Positions 12,673-22,891 of a stretch of DNA of 64,000 nt are shown here, piece by piece. The notes under the pieces are model-generated. The model searched no databases and was not told the origin of the DNA. It worked only from the letters and a program-made list of their open reading frames with translations. The DNA is from Leptospira sanjuanensis. Its GTDB lineage: Bacteria; Spirochaetota; Leptospiria; Leptospirales; Leptospiraceae. Location: the NCBI RefSeq assembly GCF_022267375.1, contig NZ_JAIZBH010000001.1, positions 3,548,001-3,612,000 on the forward strand, read 5' to 3'. The position numbers were made by a program, and so were the translations under genes. Each line of letters starts with the position of its first letter. The first letter of the stretch is position 1.

Positions 12673-14768
12673 ACTTTTCTCGACGAATAAGATTCCACCG
12701 CTATGACGGTTACGTCGTCGTAGCGTGGATTCTCCCCTCTTGTCAACTCCTCGATCTTGATGATCTCCTGAATCAAAGCGTTTAGACTGCTTTCTCTTCC
12801 TTCATGAAGGGTTTTCGTGATCAGTTCCATGTTGTACTGTTTCGTATTTAAGGAATCCTTCATACGATTTTCGATCAGACCGTCCGAGAACAGCAACAGT
12901 CTCGATCCCGTAGGAAAGGCCACGGTCTTGGAAGCGATTTCAAGAGTTTCGAATAATCCGAGAATCGGTCCGGTCTTTTGAATGAGAGAAGGGAATTCTC
13001 CGGGCAGTTGAATGATTTGATCCGGATGTCCCGCAGATGCGTACGTGAATTCTTCCTTTTCCGTATCGATGTCCCCGATCAAACAAGGGAAGATACTTTC
13101 CAAAGAATCGAATTTTTTCAGGAATCGAAAGTTCAATTCCTTGAGGATCTGAGCGGGATTCTCGAGATTCTTCAATTCTTCGTATTCCGTTTTTAAGGCC
13201 ATGGTCATCAAAGAAGCCTGAACCCCGTGACCGACCGCGTCCGCAATCACAACGCGCACCTTTCCCGGAAGAATTTCGGATACGTCCAAAAAGTCCCCGC
13301 CCACTTTTTCCAAAGGCATATATTCGTAATGAAAGCGGATTCCGGAGATGTTGCGATCGAGCGGCGTCAAAATCTTCCGCTGAACGTTCTGGGCGATTTC
13401 CAATTCACGATTGATCTGAATGATGTTGTCGTTGAGTACGCGGGTTCGATCCTCGATCTTTTGAACGAGTTGTTCCTTCATCTCGAATAATTCGAGGTTG
13501 GAAGTTCTCAGATTCAAAGCCAATTCCCTCGTTTCGGCGAATTTCCTAGAACGCTCCGATGCAAGAAGAAGCGATTGTAAAAAGACGAAGAACACAAGCG
13601 CGTAATGAGAAGTTTGAATACTTCCCGTTTTTAAAACTCTCGCGTAAAACAAATCCACTAGAACGGCGATGAATAGAATTCCCGATCCGTAGAGAATATA
13701 CGTGTAATTTCTTTCCTTATCGAAATCGATCTTCAAAATCGTATAGAACAGATAAAAGATCACCGCAAGAATGAAGTAGTGATAGATCGATATGTTCTGA
13801 TTGTTGAACTGCATATCTCCGAACAAGGTTACGATCGAAAATAGAATCGAAAAGATAACTCCCGCATTGATGAATTTCCGATTCACATACGGAGCGAACA
13901 CCGAACTGAAAAACAAAAGAAAGAACGGAACCGCCACGGACAAGGTAAGATGATTGATCTTGTTGATCCACGACCAAGGGATCTGCGGAAAAAACAACAT
14001 GATGATTTTTGAATTTATCAAAGACGTTCGGAGACAGATCACAAGGCTGTACATCCCGAAATAGAGAGGAGATACGCTGCTTCTCAAATACAAATATTGG
14101 AAGATGTGATAGATCCCCATGATGAGAAGACTGCTGAAGGAGAATATATCGAAGAACAATGTGATCGCGCGCGAAACGCCCGCCGAATTCGCGGGTCCGA
14201 CCGAAACGGGAAGCAGCACACCGGGCATCGTGGAAGAAAAATTGGAAACGAAAATTTCGATTTCCACTTCGTCCTCGTCCGCAAAGAATAAAAAGTCTCT
14301 CGGTTCGATTCTCGGCATCGAAGTATCGGCGCTCACTCCGGGAGTTCCGCATTCTCCGATGATTTGACCGTTGATTTTAACGCGATAAGAGGAGGCTACG
14401 GCTCCCAAGGAAACGGAAAGAATTTTCTTCTTCCAGACATCGGGCAAAAAAACCTTCAATCGGTATGTCGCATAACCGAACTTAGGATAGGCTTGTTGAT
14501 TTTTGGATTCGTTCGTCCAGGAACCGGGAACGCCGATGAATCCTTTGGAATGATTTTCGACTCCGTCGTCCGGTTCTTGAAGCCAGTTGAATTCCCATTC
14601 TCCGTTGAGCTTGGTCATTCCGAATTCCGGATCTTGAATTCCTCGAAGATCGATTTTACCTTGGTAAGCTCTAAGTCCGTCCCCCGCCTGCCACGGAGAA
14701 GAAATCATGACTAAGATGATAAGCGCGAACGGACCAATTAAGAAAAAGAATATTTTTGAAAATTGCAT
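12669..14768 (-). CDS. 7TMR-DISM receptor with SpoIIE/PP2C phosphatase domain
   Basis: A signal peptide or first helix (residues 1-25) precedes an extracytoplasmic 7TMR-DISM ligand-binding beta domain (about 45-190) that resembles a carbohydrate-binding fold. Seven transmembrane helices follow (about 200-400), then a coiled coil and a C-terminal PP2C phosphatase (about 450-699). Metal-binding acids are visible in GGDFLDVSE, IADAVGHG, LLFSDGLIE and RYDDVT. This RsbU-type architecture normally dephosphorylates an anti-sigma antagonist in response to an outside signal; a STAS protein at 33808 is a candidate client. The gene is convergent with the HadAB pair. Confidence 0.92.
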   Translation of the reverse strand: MQFSKIFFFLIGPFALIILVMISSPWQAGDGLRAYQGKIDLRGIQDPEFGMTKLNGEWEFNWLQEPDDGVENHSKGFIGVPGSWTNESKNQQAYPKFGYATYRLKVFLPDVWKKKILSVSLGAVASSYRVKINGQIIGECGTPGVSADTSMPRIEPRDFLFFADEDEVEIEIFVSNFSSTMPGVLLPVSVGPANSAGVSRAITLFFDIFSFSSLLIMGIYHIFQYLYLRSSVSPLYFGMYSLVICLRTSLINSKIIMLFFPQIPWSWINKINHLTLSVAVPFFLLFFSSVFAPYVNRKFINAGVIFSILFSIVTLFGDMQFNNQNISIYHYFILAVIFYLFYTILKIDFDKERNYTYILYGSGILFIAVLVDLFYARVLKTGSIQTSHYALVFFVFLQSLLLASERSRKFAETRELALNLRTSNLELFEMKEQLVQKIEDRTRVLNDNIIQINRELEIAQNVQRKILTPLDRNISGIRFHYEYMPLEKVGGDFLDVSEILPGKVRVVIADAVGHGVQASLMTMALKTEYEELKNLENPAQILKELNFRFLKKFDSLESIFPCLIGDIDTEKEEFTYASAGHPDQIIQLPGEFPSLIQKTGPILGLFETLEIASKTVAFPTGSRLLLFSDGLIENRMKDSLNTKQYNMELITKTLHEGRESSLNALIQEIIKIEELTRGENPRYDDVTVIAVESYSSRKV

Positions 14769-14923
14769 CTCGAATTTAGATCCGTTCCGAATTAAAATGG
14801 AAATTCAATTGAGGGTCGTCAATTGCATATAACAACTGACGTAGGATTCGGCGCAAAAAATTTCCATACGACGGATCTTTTTTATTTTTTCGAAGAATCT
14901 CACCAAAAAAAGAGGCTAACACG

Positions 14924-15892
14924 TTGAAAAAGAACAAGAATTCTTTCCGAAGCGATCCCCAGTCCGCAGATCCAAGCCCTTCTCCCTTGAACGAGGTAGT
15001 ATTGAAATCGGGTCGTAGACGCAAGAAAGTCGGATTGGCTCTCGGAAGCGGCTCCGCAAGAGGTTGGTCGCATATCGGCGTTATACGCGTTTTAGAATCC
15101 TACGGTTGGAAACCCGATATCATATGCGGAACTTCGATCGGCTCTCTCGTGGGAGCGTTTTATGCCGCGGACAAACTCGATCGTCTGGAAGAATGGGTTC
15201 AAACCTTGGAATGGAAGGACATACTTGGTTTCATGGACATATCGTTCGGAGGCGGAATTCTCGGGGGAAGGAAGCTATTCGACTTCTTTGAAAAGGAATT
15301 CAAGGATCTAAAGTTCGATCACCTAACAAAAAAATTCGGAGCGATCGCAACGGACATCGACAACGGCTCGGAGATCTGGCTAAGGGAAGGGTCGGTTCCG
15401 GAAGCGGTTCGAGCCTCGATTTCTCTTCCGGGAATTTTTTCACCCGTGAAACGCGAGGACCGTTGGCTTGTGGACGGCGGTTTGGTGAATCCGGTTCCCG
15501 TTTCTTTGTGTAAGGCGATGGGAGCGGAGTTCGTGATCGCAGTCGACTTGAATCAAGACCTTTTGGATCGAAAGGAAGAAGCGGATGAATCGGTCGCCAA
15601 AGAATCCAACCGCAAATCTTTCCTCTCTCATTTTTGGGGTAAGGATTTGGAGGAAAACCTTGGCAAGGAAAAAGACGAAAAACCGGGAATGATCGAGGTC
15701 ATGTCGAAAAGCATCAACGTTATGCAGATCCGAATCACGCGCAGCAGAATGGCGGGAGATCCGCCCGACGTAACGATCGCACCCCGTCTCCGAAACATCG
15801 GTTTGATGGAATTTCACAGAGCGCAGGAATGTATCGAAGAAGGAAAACGAGCCGCGGAACTGCTTGCGGGTTTTCTGAAGAATCCTCCTTGA
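14924..15892 (+). CDS. Patatin-like phospholipase
   Basis: This 322-residue serine lipase has the oxyanion motif GSGSARGWSHIGVIRVL, the nucleophile motif GTSIG and the catalytic Asp in DGGLVNPVP, a complete Ser-Asp dyad. The RssA/YchK-like size suggests a cytoplasmic or peripheral acyl hydrolase, with phospholipid as the likely substrate. No signal peptide is visible. The start is TTG at 14924, supported by AAGAGG about 10 bases upstream. It reads toward the TPR lipoprotein gene, which begins after about 58 bases. Confidence 0.9.
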   Translation: MKKNKNSFRSDPQSADPSPSPLNEVVLKSGRRRKKVGLALGSGSARGWSHIGVIRVLESYGWKPDIICGTSIGSLVGAFYAADKLDRLEEWVQTLEWKDILGFMDISFGGGILGGRKLFDFFEKEFKDLKFDHLTKKFGAIATDIDNGSEIWLREGSVPEAVRASISLPGIFSPVKREDRWLVDGGLVNPVPVSLCKAMGAEFVIAVDLNQDLLDRKEEADESVAKESNRKSFLSHFWGKDLEENLGKEKDEKPGMIEVMSKSINVMQIRITRSRMAGDPPDVTIAPRLRNIGLMEFHRAQECIEEGKRAAELLAGFLKNPP

Positions 15893-15950
15893 TCCTTTTT
15901 TCGGATTGCGCTTATCAAAACGGTCTTAGAATCTTTCTGTGCGAGGAAAA

Positions 15951-16811
15951 ATGAAAACCGACGGATCTTTACAAAACTTCGAACGATTTCCGAAAGGAAA
16001 CCGGAATTTAACGCGAAACGGCAATCGATTCGGTCGCAGATTCAACCTTTTGCTGCGCGCGGCCTTCATTACGATTTCATTGTTTTTTCTCGCAGTAAAC
16101 TGCAATAAAAAAGAATCCATTTCGGTTTTGGAAATCCGGGATCTTACGGAAAAAGAAAACCTCGTCGAAGCGCTTCAAAAAGCGGAAGCGAATCTGAAAC
16201 TGAAAGGAGACACCGCGGAACTTTTGTATGTGCGCGGTTGGATTCGGTATCTTCAAAAAAATCAAAACGCGGCGATGAACGACTTCAAAAAATGTCTCGC
16301 GCTCGATCCCAAATCCCTGGATTGCAAACGCGGCCTCGGACTCGTATACGAATCCAATAAGGATTACAAAGAAGCCGAATCCACGTATCGGGAAGCGCTG
16401 ATTCTCGCAAAAGAAAAAAGTCCGGATTCGGAAGCGTTACTCCACGAAAACTTAGGAACCTTATATCTTCGGCAGAATCTAAGAAAAGAAAGTTTAAGCG
16501 AATTCCAAAACGCGATTTCCCTTTCGGATAAAGGGGACGCCTATTACGGTTTCGGTCTTTGTCTGATTATGGAAGGAAACAGCGAAGGCGCGATCGCTTC
16601 TTTGGAAAAGGGAATTTCCAAGCCGTTCCGTGCGAAACCGTTCCAATCCGAATCGCACTTTTTGTTGTCGAAATTTTATTTTGAAAAAAGAAAAGACCCC
16701 GTCAAAGCGGAAGCCGAAATCAAAAAAGCGATTTCGATTTTTCCTCTTCACAAGGAATATCTGGAAGCATTGCAGACTTATACAAAGGAAAGAATCAAAT
16801 CCGGTCTTTGA
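15951..16811 (+). CDS. TPR-repeat lipoprotein
   Basis: The protein has about 286 residues. A positively charged N-terminus ([13 protein letters not shown]) leads into a hydrophobic helix and a plausible spirochaete lipobox (LAVNC), then helical TPR repeats: [47 protein letters not shown] and similar. TPR arrays bind other proteins, so an envelope assembly or scaffold role is likely. I choose ATG 15951 because GCGAGG sits just upstream; a GTG at 15939 would overlap that site. DUF2062 follows after 9 bases, so the two genes probably form an operon. Confidence 0.83.
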   Translation: MKTDGSLQNFERFPKGNRNLTRNGNRFGRRFNLLLRAAFITISLFFLAVNCNKKESISVLEIRDLTEKENLVEALQKAEANLKLKGDTAELLYVRGWIRYLQKNQNAAMNDFKKCLALDPKSLDCKRGLGLVYESNKDYKEAESTYREALILAKEKSPDSEALLHENLGTLYLRQNLRKESLSEFQNAISLSDKGDAYYGFGLCLIMEGNSEGAIASLEKGISKPFRAKPFQSESHFLLSKFYFEKRKDPVKAEAEIKKAISIFPLHKEYLEALQTYTKERIKSGL

Positions 16812-16820
16812 TTTTCAAAC

Positions 16821-17435
16821 ATGATAAAAGCCGTTTATAGACTCCTTCATCAACAGATCATCGTTCCGTTTCAGCAATCGCACGCTCCCGTAAAGGAAGT
16901 TTGTTTGGGAACTTCGATCGGACTTTTTTGGTCTCTCACTCCCCTGATCGGAATTCAGATGTATCTAGGATTGATCACTTGGGTTCTTCTCCGTTTGATC
17001 GGAATCCGATTTTATATGCCGATCGCGATCGCGATGATATGGATCACCAATCCGGTCACCCTTCCGTTCTTCTATTATATCTTTTACGTCACGGGAATCG
17101 CCGCCTACAATTTGTTAGGTTGGGATATGTCCGCCATGAACTTCGCGAAAATTTTGGAAGTCATCGACCATTCCAGTTCTCTCGAACTCTACGAAGGTTT
17201 GAAATATTGGAGCGCGTTTTTGATAAACGACATGGGCGCCCCCATGTTTCTCGGCGGATTTCTGATCGGAATTCCTTCCGCAATCGCCGGTTATCCTCTT
17301 ACGAAATCGCTGCTCAACGGGTTTCGGGAAAAACAGGCGGAAAAGGAAGGAATCACGCTGGAACAATGGGAAGAGAAATACGTCCGCAAAGAATCGGATA
17401 AAAACCGCTCTTTTTGGAATATTCTCAAAAGCTAA
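16821..17435 (+). CDS. DUF2062 membrane protein
   Basis: This 204-residue inner-membrane protein has two to three hydrophobic segments (about 28-60, 60-90 and 135-155) and the DUF2062 pattern with [15 protein letters not shown] in the second segment. The C-terminus is charged and presumably cytoplasmic. The family's function is not established, although members lie near glycosyltransferase and envelope genes in other bacteria. Its stop overlaps the stop of the convergent reductase gene by four bases (CTAA at 17432-17435). Confidence 0.85.
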   Translation: MIKAVYRLLHQQIIVPFQQSHAPVKEVCLGTSIGLFWSLTPLIGIQMYLGLITWVLLRLIGIRFYMPIAIAMIWITNPVTLPFFYYIFYVTGIAAYNLLGWDMSAMNFAKILEVIDHSSSLELYEGLKYWSAFLINDMGAPMFLGGFLIGIPSAIAGYPLTKSLLNGFREKQAEKEGITLEQWEEKYVRKESDKNRSFWNILKS

Positions 17436-18499
17436 TTTAGATCGATCTTCAATTTTCTGGCGAGTTCTTCCGCGCTCTGATTGAGAATTTCCGGATTCGA
17501 TTCGGCTTCCTTGATGAGCTTTACGATTCCTCGATTCAACGGCGCGGGATGTCCCATCACGTCGGCGAGTTTGATGACTTCTCCGTTGAGGGAATCGATT
17601 TCGGTCGGACGTTTTTGAACCAAATCCTCCCACATCGACGAACGCGCCTGCGGATCGATCTTTACCATTCCCGACGCGATTCTAAAAAATAAAAAATCCG
17701 GAAGATTCAAAATGATCGGCGCAAGACTCGGTATCATTTTCCCCGAACGAACCGGTCGGATCTCCGCGAGCCTCATGATTTCGAGAGATTCTTTCATCAG
17801 CTTGGAAAGAATCTTACGATACCCGGGTTTTGAAATTTCCGTTTTTAAAGTCAGACCGGAAAGTGCGTTTAAGGAATTATTCAGATTGAAAATCAATTTT
17901 CCCCAGAGAATTCCCCCGATATTCTTATGCGTATTGGTCGGAAGTCCGGCCCGATTGAAAATACGAGCGAGAGAACGCGAAGTCTTTGAATCTTCGATCA
18001 CGAGATTTCCGCTCGTCCCCCGGTGAAAATGTCCGTTCCCTTTTGAAACCACGTTGAAAGGAACCATTCCCGCCAAAACCTCCGCGGGTAAATTTCGCAA
18101 TTCCTCGCGCAAAACCTCCGCGTTACGTACTCCGTTCTGAAAACTGATTACAACGGGCAACGAACCGGAAACGGAATGATTCTTTTGCCGTTTTTCCAAA
18201 ATACCGCGAAGTTCCTGCGCGAGATCCTTCGTATCTTTGGATTTTACCGTCACCAAAAATACGTCTGCGGTAAAAACATCGGAAAGAGAAGTGGTAAACG
18301 GAATGGAAGCGGGGCTTAGTAAAACTTCGTGATTCGTAAAATCGGTAATTTTCGCTCCGTAGGTTTTGAGTTCGTTTCGAATTCTTTCCCTACCGTACAA
18401 GATCACTTGATTTCCGGCCGCTAATAACCGGCAGCCGAGATAGGTTCCGATGCTTCCGGAGCCCAAAATTGCGAAGGAAAATCCCATAAGGATAGGCAT
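17432..18499 (-). CDS. Ketopantoate reductase family (PanE/ApbA-like) oxidoreductase
   Basis: The family reduces 2-dehydropantoate to pantoate with NADPH, a step towards coenzyme A. The N-terminal Rossmann motif is [17 protein letters not shown]. Later motifs are [17 protein letters not shown] and the helical C-terminal domain with [15 protein letters not shown]. An active-site Lys is plausible in GKLIFN, and [22 protein letters not shown] is the usual C-terminal signature. Alternative starts are TTG 18502, ATG 18499 (used) and ATG 18487, differing by at most five residues. Similar enzymes act on other 2-keto acids, so the substrate is tentative. Confidence 0.85.
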   Translation of the reverse strand: MPILMGFSFAILGSGSIGTYLGCRLLAAGNQVILYGRERIRNELKTYGAKITDFTNHEVLLSPASIPFTTSLSDVFTADVFLVTVKSKDTKDLAQELRGILEKRQKNHSVSGSLPVVISFQNGVRNAEVLREELRNLPAEVLAGMVPFNVVSKGNGHFHRGTSGNLVIEDSKTSRSLARIFNRAGLPTNTHKNIGGILWGKLIFNLNNSLNALSGLTLKTEISKPGYRKILSKLMKESLEIMRLAEIRPVRSGKMIPSLAPIILNLPDFLFFRIASGMVKIDPQARSSMWEDLVQKRPTEIDSLNGEVIKLADVMGHPAPLNRGIVKLIKEAESNPEILNQSAEELARKLKIDLN

Positions 18500-18548
18500 C
18501 AAATCCGAATTTGCTATTTAATTCTACAACTATACACAGTTAGTCGGT

Positions 18549-18585
18549 AAAAAAAAAAGGACTCCGCGCCCAAACGCGGAATCCT
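18549..18585 (-). terminator. Intrinsic terminator of the lipase gene
   Basis: On the minus strand AGGATTCCGCG pairs with CGCGGAGTCCT (one mismatch) around a 6-base loop and is followed by a run of ten T residues. It lies about 40 bases past the lipase stop. Confidence 0.85.
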
Positions 18586-18623
18586 ATCTTGTACGGTTAC
18601 TGGAATTTAGGAAACGATTCTTT

Positions 18624-19547
18624 TTATTGATTTGCCTTCGCGTTGGAAGCCATAGAGAGGAAATATCCTTCTACGTCATACCAAGTTTGTCCGGAAAGCA
18701 GGGTGTTGGAAGCTTGCAGGTGATCCACACCGGTCGTAAAAATACCGTAAGAAGGACCGCCTTTCCAAGTTCCCCATTTCTGAGAAGTTGCAGGAACCAG
18801 TCCATCATTGTCTCCGCCTTGTCCGTTGAAAACTCCGCCCGCCCAGCAAGCAGGATAAAGAATTCCCATCAGAGGATGCTGAATCAGATCCGGAATGGTA
18901 ATCGTAGATCCGTAAGAGAAATACTTCACCGCAGAACTGTTCGGAGTGTAGCTGTTGAAGGAAGCCATTCCGCTGGTAGTCAAGGACTTCAGAGCCTTAA
19001 CAGCGTCTTGTTGTCCTCCGCCGTAAACCAATTGAACCACAACTCCCAGAACGGAAGATACGAAAGGCTGAGCCCAGCTTGGGATTACAGCGTTTACGAT
19101 ATCCGCGATCGGAGATCCTCTATGAGGAGAATTCAAAGAAGTCAGGGTGGAAACCTTGCCGGACATTCCTAAATTGGAAACCATATAACGGCTGTCCAAT
19201 CCGCCTTGCGAATGTCCGATGATATGAACTTTAGTAAAACCGTTAGCCGCCATGTAGACGTTTACTTTATCTCTAAGTTCCGCGCCTCTTGTCTCATTGG
19301 ACTGAGCCGCCGTTTTTGTGGGAGCGTAAACGTTTGCACCTTGATTTCTCAAGTAAGTGTCCATTCCACCCCAGTAGTTTACGATGCTGATTACTCCGCT
19401 GGAATCGGTTCCCCATCCGAATAAACCGTGGGAAAGTACGATCGGATAAGAACCGGATAAAGGCTTCGAAGAAGACCCTCCGCCGGAAGCCATTAAAGAA
19501 CCAGTCAATAGGAAACTCATTACGATCAATAAGCTTAATTTGCGCAT
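18624..19547 (-). CDS. Secreted triacylglycerol lipase (Pseudomonas lipase family)
   Basis: The 307-residue enzyme hydrolyses triacylglycerols or related esters outside the inner membrane. A signal peptide (MRKLSLLIVMSFLLTGSLMA) is followed by PIVLSHGLFGWG, the family oxyanion-hole segment. The nucleophile elbow is GHSQG (Ser113), then SLNSPHRGSP, an Asp in the GDNDGLVP region (also a possible Ca2+ site) and His in GVDHLQAS. I use ATG 19547 because TTGAGGTA precedes it; the ATG at 19571 only adds eight residues. No foldase gene is adjacent. It has its own promoter and terminator. Leptospira grow on long-chain fatty acids, so a nutritional role fits. Confidence 0.92.
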   Translation of the reverse strand: MRKLSLLIVMSFLLTGSLMASGGGSSSKPLSGSYPIVLSHGLFGWGTDSSGVISIVNYWGGMDTYLRNQGANVYAPTKTAAQSNETRGAELRDKVNVYMAANGFTKVHIIGHSQGGLDSRYMVSNLGMSGKVSTLTSLNSPHRGSPIADIVNAVIPSWAQPFVSSVLGVVVQLVYGGGQQDAVKALKSLTTSGMASFNSYTPNSSAVKYFSYGSTITIPDLIQHPLMGILYPACWAGGVFNGQGGDNDGLVPATSQKWGTWKGGPSYGIFTTGVDHLQASNTLLSGQTWYDVEGYFLSMASNAKANQ

Positions 19548-20003
19548 TTCAAATACCTCAACTCTCTTCACTATTCTTCTATTTTATTTCTTTTCGAAAT
19601 TCGCTTCGGTCTTCTTCGCTTGTAGTGTTTGATACACCGAAGTAAGAATTTAAACAAAGAGAATTCTCTGTCAAGAGGATTCGTAGAAAAAAGTTCATCT
19701 TTTTAATAACGAATGTTATTTCATTATCTTAGGAACATTCCGATCGTTTTATAAAACTCAATCAATTCCAATCCTGTCTAAAACCGTCTCAAAACGGCAA
19801 AATTACGCATTCTATCCATAACGAACGATATATAACCAAATATCATGACTGAACTATAGAATGACACATAACGGAAGCATTTGACGTATCTCCAAAAGTT
19901 GCTCATTTTTCTGGAAAAGATCTATTCCGCGAGTGATATATATCAACTACCATTCGGACAATTTATGATTTCATTTTTGGGTCGATCCGTTTGCATTTTC
20001 AGA
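19548..20003. other. A+T-rich intergenic region, lipase/nuclease divergent
   Basis: About 456 bases between divergent genes. The left part holds the lipase promoter and leader. The rest (19690-20000) is A+T-rich with several weak -10-like boxes (for example TATATA near 19829), but I cannot assign the nuclease operon promoter. I see no small gene. Confidence 0.5.
19647..19674 (-). promoter_or_regulatory. Lipase promoter with 12-bp palindrome in the spacer
   Basis: Minus strand: -35 TTGACA (19674-19669) and -10 TAAATT (19652-19647) with a 16-base spacer. The spacer is almost filled by the perfect palindrome AGAGAATTCTCT (19658-19669), a possible repressor site. The predicted leader is about 90 bases. 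Confidence 0.6.
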
Positions 20004-21374
20004 ATGAATTCTTCCATTCAAATTCATTTCTTGGGAGCGGCGGGAACCGTGACCGGCTCCAAATATCTGATCGATACGGGTAAGACTAAGATCCTGATCG
20101 ATTGCGGCTTGTTTCAGGGGCTTAAGGAACTTCGGTTATTGAATTGGGCGCAACTGCCCGTCCGGGCTTCCGAAATCGATTTCGTATTATTGACTCACGG
20201 CCACTTGGATCACGTAGGTTATATTCCGAGACTTGTCAAACAAGGCTTTCGAGGAAAGATTTTCGGAAGCGCTCCTACGCTGGAAATTACGGAGATTATT
20301 CTCAAAGACTCCGGAAAAATTCAGGAAGAAGAAGCCGATCGCGCCAATCGGGGAGGATATTCCAAACACAACCCCGCACTTCCATTGTACGATCTTAAAG
20401 AAGCGATCGCTTCCCTTTCCTTTCTGTATCCGATCGAATTGGATCATTGGAAAGATCTTGGAGAAGGCGTTCGCGTGCGATTGAAATACAACGGGCACAT
20501 ACTCGGTGCGACCTTTATAGAATTGGAAGTCTTCGGCAAGTTGTTCGTTTTTTCCGGAGACATCGGCAGACCGAAGGATATTCTTTTGTATCCTCCCAAT
20601 CGTCCCGAACAAGCGGATTATATTTTTACGGAAAGTACGTACGGCGATAGGATTCATCCTTCCGATCCGGAAACGGCACTGCTGGAAATATTAAACGATA
20701 CACTGAAGAACGATGGAACCGTTATTCTTCCCAGCTTTGCGGTGGAAAGAACGCAGAGCCTCATGTATCTTCTTTGGAAATTTAAATCGATGGGAAAAAT
20801 TCCGAACGTTCCCATGATTCTAGATAGTCCTATGGGTCGAAACGTCTTTGAAGTTTTTCAAACTCATACGAAATGGCATAAACTTTCTTCGATGGAATGT
20901 TCGCAGATCTGGGAAAATTTTCAAAAAACGGAATCGATCAAGGAAACGTATAAACTCGCGGAAAACCGCGCTCCTAAAATCGTAATCGCCGGCAGCGGTA
21001 TGGCGACCGGCGGTCGAGTTCTCACGTATCTTCAATATTATTTGGGAGATCCGAATTCGACGATTCTTCTATGCGGTTTTCAAGCGCTGGGAACCAGAGG
21101 AAGACAACTGCAGGACGGAAATCCTGAAATCAAAATCTACGGAAGATTCTACGATGTGAAAGCGAAAGTCCGCTCCGTGGAAGGATTATCTTCCCACGCT
21201 GATCAAAGAGAGATTCTGGAATGGCTTGGAAATTTAAAACGAAAACCCGAAAAGGTTTTTATCGTTCACGGTGAAAAAGGCGCATCCGATACGCTTCGAG
21301 TAAAACTCAAAGACAGTCTTCGATTCGAATGCGAGGTTCCTAATTTGTTCGATATAGTCGAAATCAAACTCTGA
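20004..21374 (+). CDS. Beta-CASP metallo-beta-lactamase RNA nuclease
   Basis: This 456-residue protein belongs to the CPSF73/Ysh1-like metallo-hydrolases, which cut or exonucleolytically degrade RNA with two zinc ions. Metal motif HGHLDH is at residues 65-70; later ligands lie in NGHILGA and FSGDIGR. The beta-CASP part shows FTESTYGDR, the SGMATGGRVL motif and SSHADQREIL, and the last ligand is in VHGEKGA. All catalytic motifs appear intact. I use ATG 20004 because family proteins begin with the strand IQIHFLGAAG; the frame runs open to 19881 without homology features. It is the first gene of a three-gene operon, with the phosphorylase gene six bases downstream. Confidence 0.9.
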   Translation: MNSSIQIHFLGAAGTVTGSKYLIDTGKTKILIDCGLFQGLKELRLLNWAQLPVRASEIDFVLLTHGHLDHVGYIPRLVKQGFRGKIFGSAPTLEITEIILKDSGKIQEEEADRANRGGYSKHNPALPLYDLKEAIASLSFLYPIELDHWKDLGEGVRVRLKYNGHILGATFIELEVFGKLFVFSGDIGRPKDILLYPPNRPEQADYIFTESTYGDRIHPSDPETALLEILNDTLKNDGTVILPSFAVERTQSLMYLLWKFKSMGKIPNVPMILDSPMGRNVFEVFQTHTKWHKLSSMECSQIWENFQKTESIKETYKLAENRAPKIVIAGSGMATGGRVLTYLQYYLGDPNSTILLCGFQALGTRGRQLQDGNPEIKIYGRFYDVKAKVRSVEGLSSHADQREILEWLGNLKRKPEKVFIVHGEKGASDTLRVKLKDSLRFECEVPNLFDIVEIKL

Positions 21375-21380
21375 GAGATC

Positions 21381-22883
21381 ATGTCCGATAAAAAAGAAAA
21401 ACTCACGCTTAAAAATTTAGGAATCGATACGAATCAAGAATACGTCGTATTTCTCCGAAGAGATTGTCCCGCCTGTAAATCGGAAGGGTTTATCGCTCTC
21501 AATCGCGTTCAGGTAACCGTAGGCGATCATAAAATCATCGCTTCGCTTAACATTGTCGACAACAAGATTCTCCCGATCGGACAAGTCGGGCTTTCGGAAA
21601 GCGCGTGGAAAGCGGTTGATGCAAAAGAAGGAGATACGGTTCTTCTTTCGCATCTGAAACCCGTTTTGTCCTTACACGACGTCCGATCGAAGATTTACGA
21701 AAATCGTCTAAACGAAGATTCCTTTGAAAGAATCATCCAGGACATCAAAGACGAAAAATATTCCAATATCGAAATCGCATCCTTTATTACGGCGTGTTCC
21801 GGCGATCATCTCAATTTGGACGAGATCAAAGCGCTCACCAAAGCGATGATTCGAACCGGTTCCGTTTTGAAATGGGACAAACACCCGGTCGTCGACAAAC
21901 ACTGCGTAGGCGGACTTCCAGGAAACAGAACGACTCCTATCGTAGTTTCGATCGTGGCCGCAGCCGGTTTAACGGTTCCGAAAACTTCTTCACGCGCGAT
22001 TACTTCTCCGGCAGGAACGGCGGACACGATGGAAGCGATTACGAACGTGAATCTGAATCTTAACCAAATGAAATCCGTCGTCGAAAAAGAAGGCGGCTGC
22101 ATCGTATGGGGAGGTTCGATCGGCTTAAGCCCCGTGGACGATATTCTCATCCGAGTCGAACGCGCCTTGGAAGTGGATAGCGTTGGACAAATGATCGCTT
22201 CGGTATTATCGAAAAAAGCCGCAGCCGGTTCCTCGCACGTAGTGATCGATATTCCCATCGGTAAGACCGCAAAAGTTCGTACGGAAGAAGATGCAGAAAA
22301 GTTAAATTACTATTTTACGGTCGTCGGGAAGTTCGTCGGCCTGAAAGTCAAGGTGTTGATATCGGACGGTTCACAGCCGATCGGAAGAGGAATCGGTCCG
22401 TCTCTCGAAATTAAGGATTGTATCAGCGTTTTAAAAAACGAGGCGGATTCTCCCTCGGATCTGAAACAAAGAGCTCTGACGATCGCCGCGGCCATGCTCG
22501 AGTTCGCGGCGCCGCACCGATACAAAAACGGAATTCAATCCGCTCTTGAAATTTTAGAATCGGGAAAAGCATGGGAGAAGTTCGAACGTATCTGCAGAGC
22601 GCAAGGGAATTTTAAGGAACCTTCTCCCTCTAAGTTTCAATTGGACGTCGTCGCTCAGTCTTCGGGAGTCGTTTCCGAAATCGACAATCGAAAGATCGCA
22701 AAGGTGGCTCGGCTCGCCGGAGCGCCTAACAGCTCTTCTGCGGGAGTGTATTTTCTTTCCCCGTTGGGAAAAAAAATCGAAAAAGGAGACGTGCTTTATA
22801 CGGTTCATTCGGATTCGGAAGGAGAATTAGAATACGCTTTCGATTACTTGAATACTCAAAACGGAATCATTACGATTCAATAA
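21381..22883 (+). CDS. AMP phosphorylase / thymidine phosphorylase family enzyme
   Basis: Family members split nucleosides, or in the archaeal-type branch NMPs, with phosphate; AMP phosphorylase yields adenine and ribose-1,5-bisphosphate. At 500 residues it is longer than bacterial DeoA (about 440) and matches the archaeal-type branch, with an extra N-terminal domain (about 1-95). The phosphate-binding motif reads DKHCVGGLPGNRTT, as in AMP phosphorylases, rather than the DeoA form DKHSTGGVGD. Other landmarks are TSSRAITSPAGTADTMEAI and GGCIVWGGSIGLSP. It sits between an RNA nuclease and PRPP synthetase, which favours a nucleotide rather than a thymidine substrate. The actual base preference is not known. 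Confidence 0.85.
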   Translation: MSDKKEKLTLKNLGIDTNQEYVVFLRRDCPACKSEGFIALNRVQVTVGDHKIIASLNIVDNKILPIGQVGLSESAWKAVDAKEGDTVLLSHLKPVLSLHDVRSKIYENRLNEDSFERIIQDIKDEKYSNIEIASFITACSGDHLNLDEIKALTKAMIRTGSVLKWDKHPVVDKHCVGGLPGNRTTPIVVSIVAAAGLTVPKTSSRAITSPAGTADTMEAITNVNLNLNQMKSVVEKEGGCIVWGGSIGLSPVDDILIRVERALEVDSVGQMIASVLSKKAAAGSSHVVIDIPIGKTAKVRTEEDAEKLNYYFTVVGKFVGLKVKVLISDGSQPIGRGIGPSLEIKDCISVLKNEADSPSDLKQRALTIAAAMLEFAAPHRYKNGIQSALEILESGKAWEKFERICRAQGNFKEPSPSKFQLDVVAQSSGVVSEIDNRKIAKVARLAGAPNSSSAGVYFLSPLGKKIEKGDVLYTVHSDSEGELEYAFDYLNTQNGIITIQ

Positions 22884-22891
22884 AGGAGTTT

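Noticed and set aside
13717..14352. 211-codon frame opposite the 7TMR-DISM phosphatase
   Set aside because: Same strand but another frame of a clear gene; Arg/Ser/His-rich composition and no motif mark it as a shadow.
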